Of a stretch of DNA of 64,000 nt, positions 10,006 through 22,292 are shown piece after piece. Position numbers and translations under genes: made by a program. The stretch is from NCBI GenBank assembly GCA_003586115.2, contig QVOM02000126.1, positions 61,023,433-61,087,432 of the forward strand. Reading direction: 5' to 3'. Each line of letters begins with the position of its first letter. Positions within the stretch are counted from its first letter, which is position 1. The notes under the pieces were generated by a model, which made no database searches, had not been told where the DNA came from, and saw nothing but the letters and a program-made list of their open reading frames with translations. This DNA comes from Salvator merianae. Its lineage: Eukaryota > Chordata > Lepidosauria > Squamata > Teiidae.

Positions 10006-11883
10006 TGTGTCAAGGAGAGCAGAAAGGAATTGGAACTTCCTAATCCTTGCTAACCTAGGCTTCATCCACATGAAGCCAGGATGGGGCCTGGTGGAGGGCA
10101 ACCCTGAGCTGTCCTTTCTGCACATGAAAAACTGTGCAGAGAGCTGAACTCCCTGTCAGGCCATTGATTTCTGAGGACCACAAATGGAGTCAGAAGTAGG
10201 ACTGTGAACACTGTACCCAGCCTAGAACTCTGGGTTTAGAATCTGCATGAGGACATCACAACAATCAGATGTTTTCCCCATGACAACTTGGCTGTTACAG
10301 GGCAATCTCAGAGTTGGAAATCCCATTCTGCAAAAAGAAAGTAATGCCTGGCAACCTTTGGGGTAGGCCGATCTGATGTCAGTCATTATTTCTTGTTTGA
10401 AAGCAGCCTTACTCTGATGAGGGTAATTGACTGGGACCCAATAACTCTGTATTTCCTCAAACGTCCTGGCATTTACAGGGAAGCTGTTTATGTTAACAGG
10501 TCCACAAGAGTGGGGTTGTGCTTTTCAACAGTAGTGCTTTGAAGGATACCAATGGCTAGGCTCACCCCATCCTCCCTACCCTAACCCACCCCACATTCAT
10601 AGTCCTCTGTGTGTGTGTGTGGGAAACTTCTTTTCTCTCTCATTGTACTTTAGATGTTGTTTTGTAAGTCCTTGTGCTTATGTTTTTTTTTAATGTTGTA
10701 TTTTATTCGATTCTGATTGTTTACTCAATGAACATTTGTTATTTGCTTTGTGCATCTTGGAAATCGCTTTTGAAACTCACTGAGATGAAACTTTTAGGGA
10801 CAGGGGCAGCTTACTTTTATCTTTCTTCATTCTTTGTACAAAATAATTTTACTGTGTCAACTCTGGACCTGGCATAGTTATAAGACTGGCATAACTTCAA
10901 ACCTCTTTTAGCAAAGAAGCTGTAAGCTTGGAATTCTGAAGTTCCACAGCTTCTGCTGGTGTGACATTGATATTTCCCATAATGCACCATTTCTGGTTCC
11001 ACTGCTGGTACATCACCAATGGACTAATGACTGTGGCAGTGGCCGAGCCTGACTAAAAGGAAAGTTCATACCATCTTACACCCCCTCAGCTGTCCTCCCA
11101 GGGATTAGAGGATTGCTCCTTCAGACTGCAATCTTACTGAACTTTAATTTGGAAGTAAGTTCCAATTTGAATTCAGAAACATATACAAGAATGAGGTCTA
11201 CTGGGACAGAACTGCAAACTGAAAGATAGTGGAATTCAATTGCAGGGAACTCAAAACACTGAAGACCTTTCCTCTCTTTCTGGCTGTTTTAAGAGTAACA
11301 CACATCTCAGGAAAGGAAGATATTTTCTTGAAATGGAGATACTGCATTCCTTGAACCCTCATTGAAATTCAGATGTCTGTGAGAACAAACAGTAAGAATT
11401 AAAATCAAAGCAAGTGCAGTAGCTACCCTCATGATGGTGTGATTCTACATTGAGTAGACTAGAAAAAAACCCAGAGCCCTGGATTAGCTTGTTTCCTTTG
11501 AGCTTAGAAGACTCTGGCTCAGAACCTGGGAGGATGCTTTAAGAAGAGGTTATGAAAGTCACATCTTGCCTGAAGGAGATTGCCGATCCAACATTCTGTG
11601 GTGGACTGATGAGGGCAGTGGATTCCTCCAGGGACTGCAGGAGACATAAAACTGGAGGCCACATTTTCCCCACCTCTTTGTTGGTAAAGTAGGATTTTCT
11701 ATGAAACTTTATTTCTTATTATAAGTAAGCATGCTGTATTAATTTTGACTATCAAGCACAAACACAAAAAAACATCCTCACAAAAATCAGCTGCCATGTC
11801 TCCTGCAGGTTTTTTCTTCTAGTTCCCAAGATTCCTATCCAAAGCAACTGAGGGTCTCAAAGGGTGTGGGTAGAAGAGTAGAA
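10006..11883. other. unrecognised DNA with minor repeats, no gene seen
   Basis: Contains a short (GT)n near 10608-10621 and, at about 11124-11180, a fragment like the dispersed GGAAGTAAGTTCCAATTTGA repeat also seen at 37420, 45268 and 57666. The remainder shows no protein similarity or clear element. Confidence 0.4.
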
Positions 11884-12212
11884 CAGAGATGTGCAAAATC
11901 CATTTGATTGAATATTTTGCATTCATGAATATTCAAATCAAATCGAAAATGTGCTTTTTCACATTTTCAGAGTTTGATTTAAATGAAACACCTTCTTCCT
12001 TTGCAAAAATGGAATATTCATTTGAATATTCACATTTTCACTGTGTTTTAATCCATGAGAAGGGCATTTTCAATGGGAAAAACATTGTGAAAACTGCAAA
12101 AACAAACATGAAAAAAACCCTTTTCAATATTGTGATTTGCTGATGAAGAGAAAATATAGATTTTTGCATTGACAATGAATCAAAACATGAATTTCATTTG
12201 TGCACATCCCTA
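11884..12212 (+). mobile_element. hAT-like MITE copy 3, TSD GAGTRGAA
   Basis: The left end CAGAGATGTGCAAAATCC and the right end TGCACATCCCTA are worn TAGGGATGTGCA termini. The flanks are GAGTAGAA (11876-11883) and GAGTGGAA (12213-12220), seven of eight alike. The interior follows the layout of the copies at 7579 and 41749. A frame of 84 codons overlaps it but has no similarity to a transposase. Confidence 0.85.
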
Positions 12213-13815
12213 GAGTGGAAGTGATGTTCAGCAACTCCCCCATAACAGAAACTAATAGAAAAAATGGATCCCATTGAAGTAACACATTGCATGCCATATT
12301 CTCTCCCCTCCTGAAAAGAAGGTGAAGGAGGAAACCCACAACAGGCACCGTTTCATAAGGGAGAATGCAATGTCAGCCTTGTTACTTTGTTGTGATCAAC
12401 ATCTGTATCCTGGGCCAGGTATTCCCTGCCCAAAACAGAAGAAGCACAAATAATTAACTCTTTTGGGGTCACACTACTTTGAAGGTGTTTTTGAGGAGGA
12501 AGAGGCACCTTCAGAACAGCCCAATTCACTTTTTTTTTTTTTGAGGAGGAGGTCTTTGTCTCCTAAAAAATGGAATGTGCCCATCTCATTATTGGAATAT
12601 CTGAACAATGCAGCTAGGAGGTGAGCAAAATATGAGCTTTAAAGCCTGTGCCTAGCTTTGAATTAAAAGTCTACAATAGTTTTCAGACTAGAGCAGGAGA
12701 CAATTTATAAGTGTGTACAAAGAGATTTATGGCAGAGTTTCAAGGGTTGTTCACTTGAGTTTATTCAGGATCAAACTACAATAAATTTATTATAAGAAAG
12801 TTCTTGTGGCCGTTTTATGTGTTTGTACCTCAATGGGCAATCATTCTTCCTCCAGATGTTGCTGTAGAAAATAATGCCTTTTCTGAGTGGCTTAAATAAC
12901 TAAGAAATAATTTTTCAGTGCAGATTCCCAGAAAGACATCTAGTTGGTCATTGTGAAAATGGACCACTAGAGTCATTGGGCCATTAGAATGAGCACACTT
13001 GCTCTTCCTATGTTTCTATGAAGCAACAGAGCAGGAGCTATATGAATCTCTAGGGAGCTGGCAACAGTGGACATCCATAAAAGAATCTTCCAGTAGCTTA
13101 TGTTGGCAGGATCCAGCTTTGTTAGTAGGATTCTCACGATGGCAGTTCCTGCTGCTACAAGGGTTAGTTACTCTGTGCACTTGCACACACCATTCCCAGC
13201 TACAGAAACATCAAAGCCAAAGATCTTCTGTTCCTCAGCTGTGATGTTTCTGGCTGGCTCTATTTCGGGAAATGGTCCTGGAAACTGGCCATTAATCTGT
13301 GCTTTCTGAAATAGGCACTGTTACAAGTGTTTATGGCAGGATGAATCCTCAGTCATTGCAGGGACATGTGATCCTTGCACCCTTCAGTGGCTCCCATTGT
13401 GCCATTTTGGGACTATATGGACCATGCAAGCTAGCCAATATATATGTGGAGTTATTACAAAGTGATTATGATTAGATGAGATTATAGTTAAGCTGTCATC
13501 TGAACTGACAGTGTCTAAGTCCCTACATAAGCCATGTTCCCCAGTTGCATGTTGGTGTTGGTAAGCTATAAAATTACTTCCAGAAGCCTTGTGTTCCAAA
13601 ACACGGGCAGGGCCTGACCACACCATGAAGCAAAATGTGGGATAAGAAGCTGCTAGGACATCTGATTACTCATTAATTACTGATTGCTGATTAATCAGAT
13701 GACAAGGGCAGGGTGGGGTGATATGCAAAGACTGCAGCTTTCCAGACCTGATGATCTTGTGAACATAAAAAGCTTTTACTTGATGAAAGGTGAAGGAGCT
13801 AATGAAGAAGGCTAA
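12213..13815. other. unrecognised DNA, no gene seen
   Basis: Includes a T-run at about 12531-12542 and a segment near 13200-13270 with phrases (CTTCTGTTCCTCAGCTGTGATGTTTC) that resemble the interior of elements near 21870 and 47620, so a worn MITE may be hidden here. No coding signal. Confidence 0.4.
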
Positions 13816-13982
13816 GGTGGATTCTGCACTGGCCAGTATACTGGACCAGCAAATGTACTAGGAGCTTTCCTTCCATATGCTGGTGCAATCTAAGGGAGGT
13901 CATAGGCAGGGTCACCAGTATGCAGAAAAGAAGCTCCTAGTTTGCTTGCTGGTTGAACATACTAGTCCATGCAGAATCACCC
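13816..13982. mobile_element. small palindromic MITE, 167 bp, TSD TAA
   Basis: The left arm GGTGGATTCTGCACTGGCCA pairs with the inverse of the right arm, GGGTGATTCTGCATGGACTA. The pairing resumes further in (GTATACTGGACCAGCAA versus GTATGTTCAACCAGCAA, then ACTAGGAGCTT). TAA flanks both sides (13813-13815, 13983-13985). The ends differ from the GGGCC type, so this is a separate small family. Confidence 0.8.
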
Positions 13983-13985
13983 TAA

Positions 13986-14471
13986 GTTAGTGTCTTCTCT
14001 TTGTGTTTCATGACTTCTGAGGCATGATGGAAAGGTAGGAACAGGAATGCAGCTTATTTCTATTGTAAAATAAAGAACTGCCACTGTTAGGACTGTGATG
14101 TACCATTTGATAAGTACCTTAGAAGCTGAACGTGATGTCCCCTGTATACTGTACACACTAAATAGCTAAAGATGCACAGTGTATGTGCTACTTTTTCACA
14201 ATATGTACAAAATAGTTTTTAAGAGAGAGAGAAAATAGGTCTCCCGGTGGATTTGATCTGTGTCAGCTAATGGGAAATTTAGGTTCTGAGATAGTCACTT
14301 GAGATATTAAGGACAAGCAGCGACAGATGACTATAATAAGACAATGAACTCTATGGACCATTGAGCTGATCTAACACGTCCCTAACTAATATCCAAGTTT
14401 AATTACTGATGTCATGGGAGAAATTCTACAAGAAGTCAGGGCAGATGTGAACATAAGCTGACTGAGTGATG

Positions 14472-14529
<58 letters not shown>

Positions 14530-14912
14530 CAGATATCTAGGTTCTTGCTGAGGTTAAATTTGCCTTTTAAAAAATCCCTCTAAAAGCTTGACCTGTGATG
14601 ATGCTATTCTTCATGTCACAGAAAGCCATACCTGTTCATTTCTTTAGGCAAAAAAGCTTATCAGTAGATCTCACTTGCCTCCACTCTGTAGTTTTCCTTC
14701 CTTTAATTAGCAAGCGTAGTCTCATTGCTGTCTAGTCAAAGTTGGGTAGAAACAAACAACAAATCTGCAGCTTATATCTCAGGAGTCAGTTCTCAACAGT
14801 CAGGTGAACAATTAAGTTTGCTTCCTTTCCAAAGATCTCTGTGATAACTTTTTTACATCATCATAATGGAAGAATGCATGACCTAGTTATATACATCTAG
14901 TTGTATAACTTA
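13986..14912. other. unrecognised DNA with an AT microsatellite
   Basis: A (TA)n tract at 14475-14525, about 25 units, is the only clear structure. The flanks are AT-rich and stop-rich in all frames. Confidence 0.5.
14475..14525. repeat. (TA)n microsatellite
   Basis: Uninterrupted alternating TA for about 50 bp after a short GTATGTA lead-in. Confidence 0.95.
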
Positions 14913-15393
14913 GGGCCTTTTCACACTAGGTTAGAATGGTATGATTATACCATTCTAAGCTGATCAAGACCCAGCAGTGTGCAGCCATTTGCACCGTGAG
15001 TGCTAAAATAGCCCTGTATCAGACCTTCAGAACTCGCAGTGCGAATTCATGGCTGCTCACCATGATAGCAGCTATGGAAACTTCTGAACATTACCTTGGC
15101 AAGCAGGATGTGGTGTGTGAATACACAGCTACAGCTGCAGCCATGGCTGCAGTCAAAGCCACACCTGTGCCACACCATGGCCTTGCAGCATTCTCACCCA
15201 AAGTAGGTATGAATGCTACTGCCCAGGAGCAGTATAGCTGCTCCCAGTCAAGCTGCAGACAGCGTTTTAGCTGTCCACAGCTAGTAGCATTTGGGAGCAG
15301 CTACAGATGCTCCTGGATGCTGCAGCCACTGTAGAGTGTGGATGCACATTGTTAGTGAGCATGAAGATCCTTGCTAGAAGTGCAAACAGTTGC
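14913..15393. mobile_element. GGGCC-TIR MITE, 481 bp, TSD TTA
   Basis: Starts GGGCCTTTTCACACTAGG and ends AAGTGCAAACAGTTGC, with TTA on each side (14910-14912, 15394-15396). Just inside the left end is a 30-bp palindrome, TAGAATGGTATGATTATACC and onward, also present in the copy at 50600-51034, which is its closest relative here. The 112-codon frame inside is spurious. Confidence 0.8.
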
Positions 15394-15417
15394 TTAGCTG
15401 ATACATGGAGGTTGAAT

Positions 15418-16045
15418 TCAAAGATGTAGCCGTGTTAGTCCGGATCAATAAGGAAGGGGTCTAGTAGTACCTTAGAGATTAACAGAGAGAAAGAACATGA
15501 TAGCATAAGCTTTTGTAGACTAAGGCTACTTCATCAGATGCATGGAGTCTAGTGCCTAGGGACAGACCTATATAGGCAAGTTGTGTGTGTGAATAGCAAT
15601 AGAAATGCAAAACTCTGGGTGTGGTGATAAGGTGACAAATTCAGTATAATGATGGTCATTAAGGCTGTAGGTGTGAATAGAGGTGTAATGCAGACTGATG
15701 TTGTCTAGGAACCAGAAAGGAGATGCGATGAACCATCCAAGGGAGCCCTCAAAAGGCTGTGGTGTTACCTAGTGTCATAATATATGTAGTATGCCAGGAA
15801 ACCACTGTCTTTGTTTAACCAACTGCCAATAGTCTGGAGTTTGTGAATAGATTCCGATTCTGCAACAGGTTTTTGTGTATTCTTAAGAATGAGAATACAG
15901 AAGAACCTGTTGCAGAACTCTTCAATATTCCAGGGCATTCCATCTCGGACCTCAAGATTGTAGTCCTTGAACAAACAAACAAACAACAACTACAAAGGAA
16001 GATTGGAAACAGAAACAGTAGTCCATTGGCAAGGTGTTAAACAGA
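15418..16045 (-). mobile_element. Penelope-like retroelement fragment with an inverted 5' piece
   Basis: The start GATGTAGCCGTGTTAGTC, followed by CTTCATCAGATGCATGGAGT at about 15530, is the reverse complement of a 3' end familiar from reptile repeats. From 15880 rightward, plus-strand translation gives PVAELFNIPGHSISDLKI, like the C-terminal region of Penelope-type GIY-YIG endonucleases. The two parts point in opposite directions and meet at an inverted repeat (GCAACAGG around 15861 and CCTGTTGC around 15906). So the main body is on the minus strand with an inverted piece joined at its 5' side, a configuration known for this class. The class call rests on my reading of that protein block. 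Confidence 0.6.
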
Positions 16046-16599
16046 GGCAACAGTCACTCCCACCACTGCTGTCTCTTTAGAGTCCTTTATTGTGGATTGA
16101 ACTTAGGTCACCTTTGAAGGTGGATTTCCTGCCTCAGAGGTGACTTGCAGACCTGATGAGGGCAGGGGTGTGTGGTTGCCATGCCCCAGAGCTCTTTACA
16201 AGCACTCAGTTTTCTTTGTGTGGATGTAGCCTTTGAAAGAATGAGGAAGTGAAAAATTGCATGAATCAAATTCTTTATAACAATAGGGAAATACATTCTG
16301 TTGAAGATCTGGTCAGCTGCTACCTTGAAGTTCCTTCAAACTGAGATGAAATTGAATTTTAAGTCACATCCCTGACTTATATTCTAGCTAGGACTTGCAT
16401 GTTTTTCAAGAGATTGTTGAACTACCCTCTTCACCTGCCATATTTTGATGAATTCATTGGCACTGAAGTCCATGAAATCTGGAGCCATCTCCACTTACAC
16501 TCCCTTCCAGGAGACGGGAATGTCATTGGATTGCTAAACTTGCCTTTAAATCTTTGGACAATTTACTCTAGGACAGGAAGATGAATCTCCCACTATTTA
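16046..16599. other. unrecognised DNA, no gene seen
   Basis: No repeat or protein recognised between the Penelope-like fragment and the next MITE. Confidence 0.4.
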
Positions 16600-17155
16600 G
16601 GGCCTTTCTGCACTTGCCTGATATACCAGAACAAGCTCCTTGCAAGTATGATTCTTCCACATGGAATTAGCACCATTCTGATCTAGAACCATCCCAAGGA
16701 CTCCCTATCCTAGTTTAGCAATAGCCCTGCTTGAAAAAGACTAACACTGCTTGTTCTGGTCCAGACATTGATGCTACTGCATCTGGTCTGGAACAAGGAA
16801 AACACTGCAGGTCCATCTTCAAAGCTCGCATAAGTTTTGAAGTTGAGGCTGCAATGTTAGCTATTGTTCCTTATGGAAACGTTGAGGTTTTGACATGCAG
16901 GTAGTTCAGCACCGTCCTTGCAATGTTGGAGTGATGTGGACATGGGCCAATTGCAAGGTGGTGGGTGGAGCTTGTGACAGAAGAACGCTTTGCTGGTGTG
17001 GAACAGGGAAGATGAGTCCACACTGCTGCTGGTGTTGGATGGTGACAACAGCACTCTAGCCCTTACAGTGTAGATGGTATCTGCTGGGCTTGGTCCAGAA
17101 TAGGCTGGAACAGATTAGTTAATCTTCTCCAAGGAAGGTAAGTGCAGAAAGGCCC
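16600..17155. mobile_element. GGGCC-TIR MITE, 556 bp, near-perfect TIRs, TSD TTA
   Basis: GGGCCTTTCTGCACTTGCC at the left matches the inverse of the right end, GGGCCTTTCTGCACTTACC, at 18 of 19 positions, and TTA flanks both sides (16597-16599, 17156-17158). The interior has CTGGTCCAGAC / TTGGTCCAGAA phrases near both ends but no transposase. One of the cleanest examples in the window for defining this family. Confidence 0.9.
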
Positions 17156-17158
17156 TTA

Positions 17159-19268
17159 GCTGGACTAAAACCATAATTTATTTCCTGAGTTTGGAATATA
17201 CAGCTTCTGATATCCAACTTCAACCTGTTCTCTATTAGTTTTCTCAGACCAAAAGGTATGGAAATAAAGGTGCTGAAAAGCCCATAGGAAAATAATTATC
17301 ATTATCAGGATAATTCATTAATTTTCACTCCATGTGATGTTCTGAACAGCTACTTGGTCTATCTAGATTAATTAATTTATAATAAATCCTTCTCTTTCTG
17401 TTGTCTTTGATACTTCCAGTGTAAGCAGGAGATATCTGCACAAAAGTTGACAGACTGAGTTTATTATTTCTCTCTCTCTTTCCCCCCCTGCAGACTGCAT
17501 ATACGTGGCAATTAAAGATAATTTGGCACTCAAATATGAACAAAGGAAATGCTAATATGTCTGTCAGAAATAGAAGCTCAAAGAAATAAAAGAGGGGAGG
17601 GGACAGGCATCAAATAATGCAGCCATTCTCCCAACAGTGTGTCTGTGTTTTAAGTGTGCTTCAGAACTTGTAATAACAAAACCAGCTACTGCATATGAAG
17701 AGCCCATTCCCTTTTCGTTTCCATTTGGAGTTCTACTCTTTAGAAAGAGTTTAATTACTTGCACATTTGAATTCCAATATAGAATTGGCATTATATTTTC
17801 TCAGGAAGAGGCCTTGTAGCCTTTTGGAGGGAAGGGGAGGGGGGGAAGTTGTGTGAACCTCAGAAGTAGAGTAGGTAATTTCTCCTTGAGGAATGGGGGT
17901 GGTTTTGCATGCCTGAAAGAGGTGGTAGTTCCTGAAGAAGTCAGATTTGGAACCACTGATCTGATCAATTACTAGCTGATTTTTAACCTGTCTTTTCTGA
18001 GCAAGGCTTGGACTTTGTGGGGATCTCATAGCTTCACGTGTTTCTGAACAATAGAAGTTATTTGAGCTCATGTCAATATGTACTTGTGAATAGAAGCAGT
18101 CTTTGTTGGGAAGATGGATAACTTAACCAAAAAACGGTTTATTGGTGGTGAGGATCTCATTCATTTGACATGCCAGTAGGTTTTGACTATGCTTTCTTTC
18201 TTGATTGTGTATCTGAGTTGGGCAAAAGAGGCATTCCTTTGCAATGCCTGTCTTTCCCAGATGGTCATTGTCAGAAGTTGGAGGTAGGGGGATGTTCCCT
18301 GAGGGTTTTTGTTGTCCACCACATTTTAAAGACATGGGATTACTGGGAGAAATCACCTACAGTTTTGGGTTGCAGTGTCACCAACATGCTGAAGGTGCAT
18401 AGGGATACCTCTGTTAACCATCTTCTGATCTCAGGGAGCTTGTATATTCTAGACTGATATGTGGAGACAGATTGGGATGGATGATAACATATAAAGGTTG
18501 GAGAATGTGCTTCCAATGGAATGAGGTGGCACACACCCTGAACAACAAAACACACCCGGAACTAACTTGGCACATAGCAGCAATTGACAGCAATGTATTT
18601 TAGCAGCTGATACATCTCATCTTGAATGGTCATAAATAGCCACTATAAACCATGTTATATATAGATTTGATTCCTTAATCCTCATCAGTAGAAGAGGCAT
18701 AACTTTGTGCTCCAAGCAAATGAAAGTGTAGATGATGATGATGATGATGATAGTGTGTGTGTGTGTAAGCAAGCTGAAAAATATATCTATGTAGTACAAT
18801 TTTAGGGGAAAATTGCTGCAGAAATAATTTCAATACCATGCAGAATTTGATGGCCAGGATTTTAATAAATTACAGATTGCATAACTTTTCACTTACACTG
18901 ATGAAGGTTAAATATGCACTCCATAAGAAGGCCTTCAGTAGACAGTCCTGTGTGAGAGACAGTCTTCTCTTGGGAAACATTTTGTGCTATCAGGTGTGTT
19001 TTTTGCAAATTCATCTTAAAGGTTAAGAATGCTAAAAAGGGATAGCAGGAAGGGCCTTCCACCATTTTCATCACCATCCAGTATGTAGCAAATATACTAG
19101 TCACAAGGTTCTGTGGTGAGACGTATTTCTATTTAAATCCACTCAGTCTATATCAGTTAGCAAATAATAATTTTGGAATATCTGTGATTGCTTTGGTCTC
19201 CTTAACTGGAGGATTTTTTCCCTCATTTTGTAACTTTTTTTAGACTATAGCTAAAAACTTCCATGACC
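17159..19268. other. unrecognised DNA, no gene seen
   Basis: A 2.1-kb stretch with frames up to 106 codons on both strands, none recognised. The segment 17900-18590 has a texture like a decayed retroelement but I cannot assign it. A (GAT)n then (GT)n tract lies at 18729-18766. Confidence 0.4.
18729..18766. repeat. (GAT)n(GT)n compound microsatellite
   Basis: About eight GAT units run directly into seven GT units. Confidence 0.9.
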
Positions 19269-19935
19269 CTTAGCTGTGTCCTGTTTTGCACAACATCAGT
19301 TAAGGCACCTCCTCTGCTCCATTTTTGCAAGGCAAGTCACCTAAAAAGCAGTGTCTGTGCCTTAAGCTGTTGGTGGCCATTTTGCTATGCTGCAGGACTC
19401 TGTTAGTATACGAGGTTGCAGCTTTGATGCTGCTCTTCGCACACTGTATTTTAGGTACCTTTAATGGGTTCCTAGTAAGAATGTGCAAGAATGAAATTCG
19501 CATGTTCTTTTCACCATCAAGCGATACCTTGTTCATTTTGTCATTTAACTGTTTAATAAAAAAGAAAGGGGGGGGGTTCACATTTGTTTTTGCATTTTTT
19601 GCAAAGAAAAAATCATTTTTTTTTCCATTTAAAAAGAGGTTTTCATAGGCAAGAACACAGCAAAACATGAATGTTCAATTAAATTGTTCATTTTTGCAAT
19701 CAAGAGACTGATTTGATCTGAACAAGTTTTGGAAATGCAAAAAAAAAGAGCACATTTTCATTTCAATGTGAATATCTACAAGTGTAAAATGTTTGAATTT
19801 GCAAACATGGATTGGATTTTGCACATCAGTCCCTAGATTGCTAGCATCTGACCCTACATGCCTTACAGGGGAAGACATGGAGACTGGCCACCCTAGAGTC
19901 CTATCAAAGGCATCTGGACCACATAATGGAGATAC
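19269..19935 (+). repeat. unclassified dispersed repeat, copy 2 (split by a hAT-like MITE)
   Basis: The left part 19269-19475 and right part 19837-19935 together align with the uninterrupted copy at 9731-10005. The break falls in the phrase ATGGGTTCCTAG, matching ATGGATCCCTAG in copy 1. This supports the ends assigned to the inserted element. Confidence 0.55.
19476..19836. mobile_element. hAT-like MITE copy 4
   Basis: The left end TAAGAATGTGCAAGAATG and right end TTGCACATCAGTCCCTAG are worn termini. Flanking sequences GTTCCTAG and ATTGCTAG agree at six of eight positions. The interior contains poly-G, poly-A and poly-T runs and the AATGTGAATATC type blocks of the group. The 107- and 122-codon frames here are by-products. 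Confidence 0.7.
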
Positions 19936-20480
19936 AGCCTCGTTCTCCAAATCCAGATAATGACACTGCAGGCAAATTAGTTTAAATATGCCAGGTATTT
20001 CCTTTTCTCAGGAAGGAGGGGAAAGACTGGAACTGTAGTATTCTTATTAAGTTACGATTGACAAGATTCTGTGAGAAAGATTATGAAAAGGGTCTTGCAA
20101 ACCCTGCTTTCAAATAGTCTTCAGTATGGACGGGTCCACATGGGGAACCCCTGCTCCAGTATTGAGTCCACAAAAGTCATTTAAACCATATCTCTCCAAA
20201 GCATTTTTTTAGGAGCTTGCATGTGGCTTCTTGAAGATAGGCTGTTCAATCCACCTCCTTCCTTTCTTTCCAGCCCAGCTTTCTTTACACTTCCTTTACA
20301 GATACACACTTCCTTCTTTTCTCCCTCACACCCAAGCTAATGAACTACAGTCATTTGACTGAATTTCTTACTCTCACCTTGCTGCAAGCAGAAAGGAGAT
20401 GGAAAGGAGAGACAGCCATGACTGGGGTGCTTTCCTTTCTATTCTGCATCTTAATAAGCTCAACTAATATTGACAACAAG

Positions 20481-20530
<50 letters not shown>

Positions 20531-20556
20531 AACAGACAGACAGACAGACAGACAGA
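20481..20556. repeat. compound (GT)n(GA)n(CAGA)n microsatellite
   Basis: Three adjoining simple repeats: GT to about 20505, GA to 20530, then CAGA units to 20556. Long frames of 181 and 185 codons on the two strands run through this tract and are rejected as genes. Confidence 0.95.
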
Positions 20557-20649
20557 GAGGCTGCCTCCAGATTGTGAGAGGACAATGTAGGGTCTTCCTT
20601 GGATACTGCAATTGCTTCTTGCCATCCCTGCCAGCCAGCAAGGCAACAT

Positions 20650-20862
20650 CACAGGGGAAGCATGAGCACTCACCTATCTGGATGTTTGCTCTCATGAACA
20701 CAAGGCTTCTATTTCTGGGTGTTTTGATGGCACAGAATACCCAGAAGTGCATGATTGCATGTGCACAATGGCTATTTTTGGCCTGGCTTTGGTACTGCAC
20801 ATGTGAAGGGACCATTTTCTTCAAGGCCCACAGAAAAAGCAAGCACCCAGACAGGTATTCCA
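20650..20862 (+). repeat. unclassified dispersed repeat, copy 1
   Basis: Aligns by eye with 49075-49268: GGGGAAGCATGAGCACTCACC / GGGGAAGGTGCAGGCACTTACC, then GGATGTTTGCT / TGACGTTTGCT, TGGCTATTTTTGGCC / TGCCATTTTTGGGCC, and CAGACAGGTA at the end of both. In the second copy CTTACCTTGTCTG and CAGACAGGTAAG are inverted partners near the two ends, which hints at a DNA transposon. Confidence 0.55.
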
Positions 20863-22292
20863 GGAAAATCCGGGTGGAGAGTTGATTTTCTTGAAATAGT
20901 GATACCATGTGATTTCGCCCCTAAATCCCAGGGCTTTGTTGAGATTGCCATAGAAATTGTTGTAGTCCCTATTTGGATGGGGCCAGAGAACTCTTTTAGA
21001 TTCAGAAAAGCTATCCCCCAGTTATGGGAGCTAGTTTCTTGTCCTACTTCTAGAAAATTCTGCAATACTGGAAGGTGAGAGTGCAGACCTTTGCATTTTC
21101 CAGGAAAGCAATGGAGCTTCTGTTTATTATCTCAGTATTTTTTTCTTTTCTTTCCATATTTTCATGGTAAGAGCAGTTTCACAGCAGAGGTTATGGTTGG
21201 AAACACTTCTCAGCAGATGTTGGAAAAGCCATTTATCAACAAAATATCCATACCACTGTGGTTTAGATAACACCATAACCGAGTCGACATGAAGAAGATT
21301 GTATTGGCATGACCATCAACACATCCTCCTCCTCCTCCTCTTCATTTGAATATTTTATCACAATCACTCCTTTCCAACTGATGAATGCATAGATATCTTT
21401 TTTTAATAAATACTTTTCCTATTTGTTCAGAAAACAAGAAGCAAATCTCTGTGCCTAATGCCAGGTTCATACAGTTTTGGGCTCCTCTTGCTTCTAAATA
21501 CTTCATACAATAATAGAATAGAGTATATATTTGAGTAATACATATTTTAAGATTGTATCACCCAGTCACTGATAGAAAACCTATAACAGTATTTTTCACA
21601 AAGCGATGTTTTGGGAGTATTTTCAGTGGCATCCAAATATTCATCATGCTGCCCTAATTCAAAGGGCTGAAATAATGGAAATAGGATTACTGTTGTCATC
21701 CAAGTATTCCAGCTGATGTACAGCAGGTTTTGTTGTACTTTGGACCACAGGAAAAAAAAATGGTGCAATTGGTAGCAACAACACATTAAAGAGAGTGCTA
21801 TGCTTATAGCACTCTTCAGAGTTATGGTGTGCTGATTGCATGCTTGTCACTGCTCCCAGCACAGCTGGGAAACTTTTGTTCCCTAGCTGCAATGTTTCTG
21901 ACTGGGGATTATCCAACACAGGTCTGTCAGCAGAAAGAAGATAGCAGACCAGGTAGGTGGTGGCAGTGGCAGTGACAGGACTGTCAGAAGAATGTGGTAC
22001 CAAAAAGTGTCCTCCTGGAAACTTCAAAGGCCAGGAATAAAAGTTCCCTGCTATTAAAGACTCCAGAGCTGGCTCTGAGGGCTGACCCAGTCTTTGGAGT
22101 CAATGGCCAGGGGTGGAACAGACAGGACCATCCCAATGCATATAGTCCTGTCCTACTCCAGAGGTAACCCATCCTAACATGGAATAAGTTATACAGTATG
22201 TGTAAAAATGGGAGAATATGTTGAATGGAATTCAGAGAAGCCTAGACTGTTAAGAGAAACCAAACAAGTAAGCCAAAGACATGCAAGTTAAT
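20863..22292. other. unrecognised DNA, possible worn repeats
   Basis: Near 21240-21300 the phrase CGAGTCGACATGAAGAAG resembles the end of a Bov-B type tail. Near 21860-21910, CTTTTGTTCCCTAGCTGCAA matches the interior of the element at 47570-47940. A (TCC)n tract is at about 21322-21343. No gene seen. Confidence 0.4.

Noticed and set aside
20340..20908. Overlapping 181- and 185-codon frames on both strands
   Set aside because: Both run through the (GT)n(GA)n(CAGA)n microsatellite, which lacks stops by composition. No domain or splice context.
21240..21300. SINE or Bov-B tail (CGAGTCGACATGAAGAAG)
   Set aside because: The similarity is limited to about 20 bp with no SINE body beside it.
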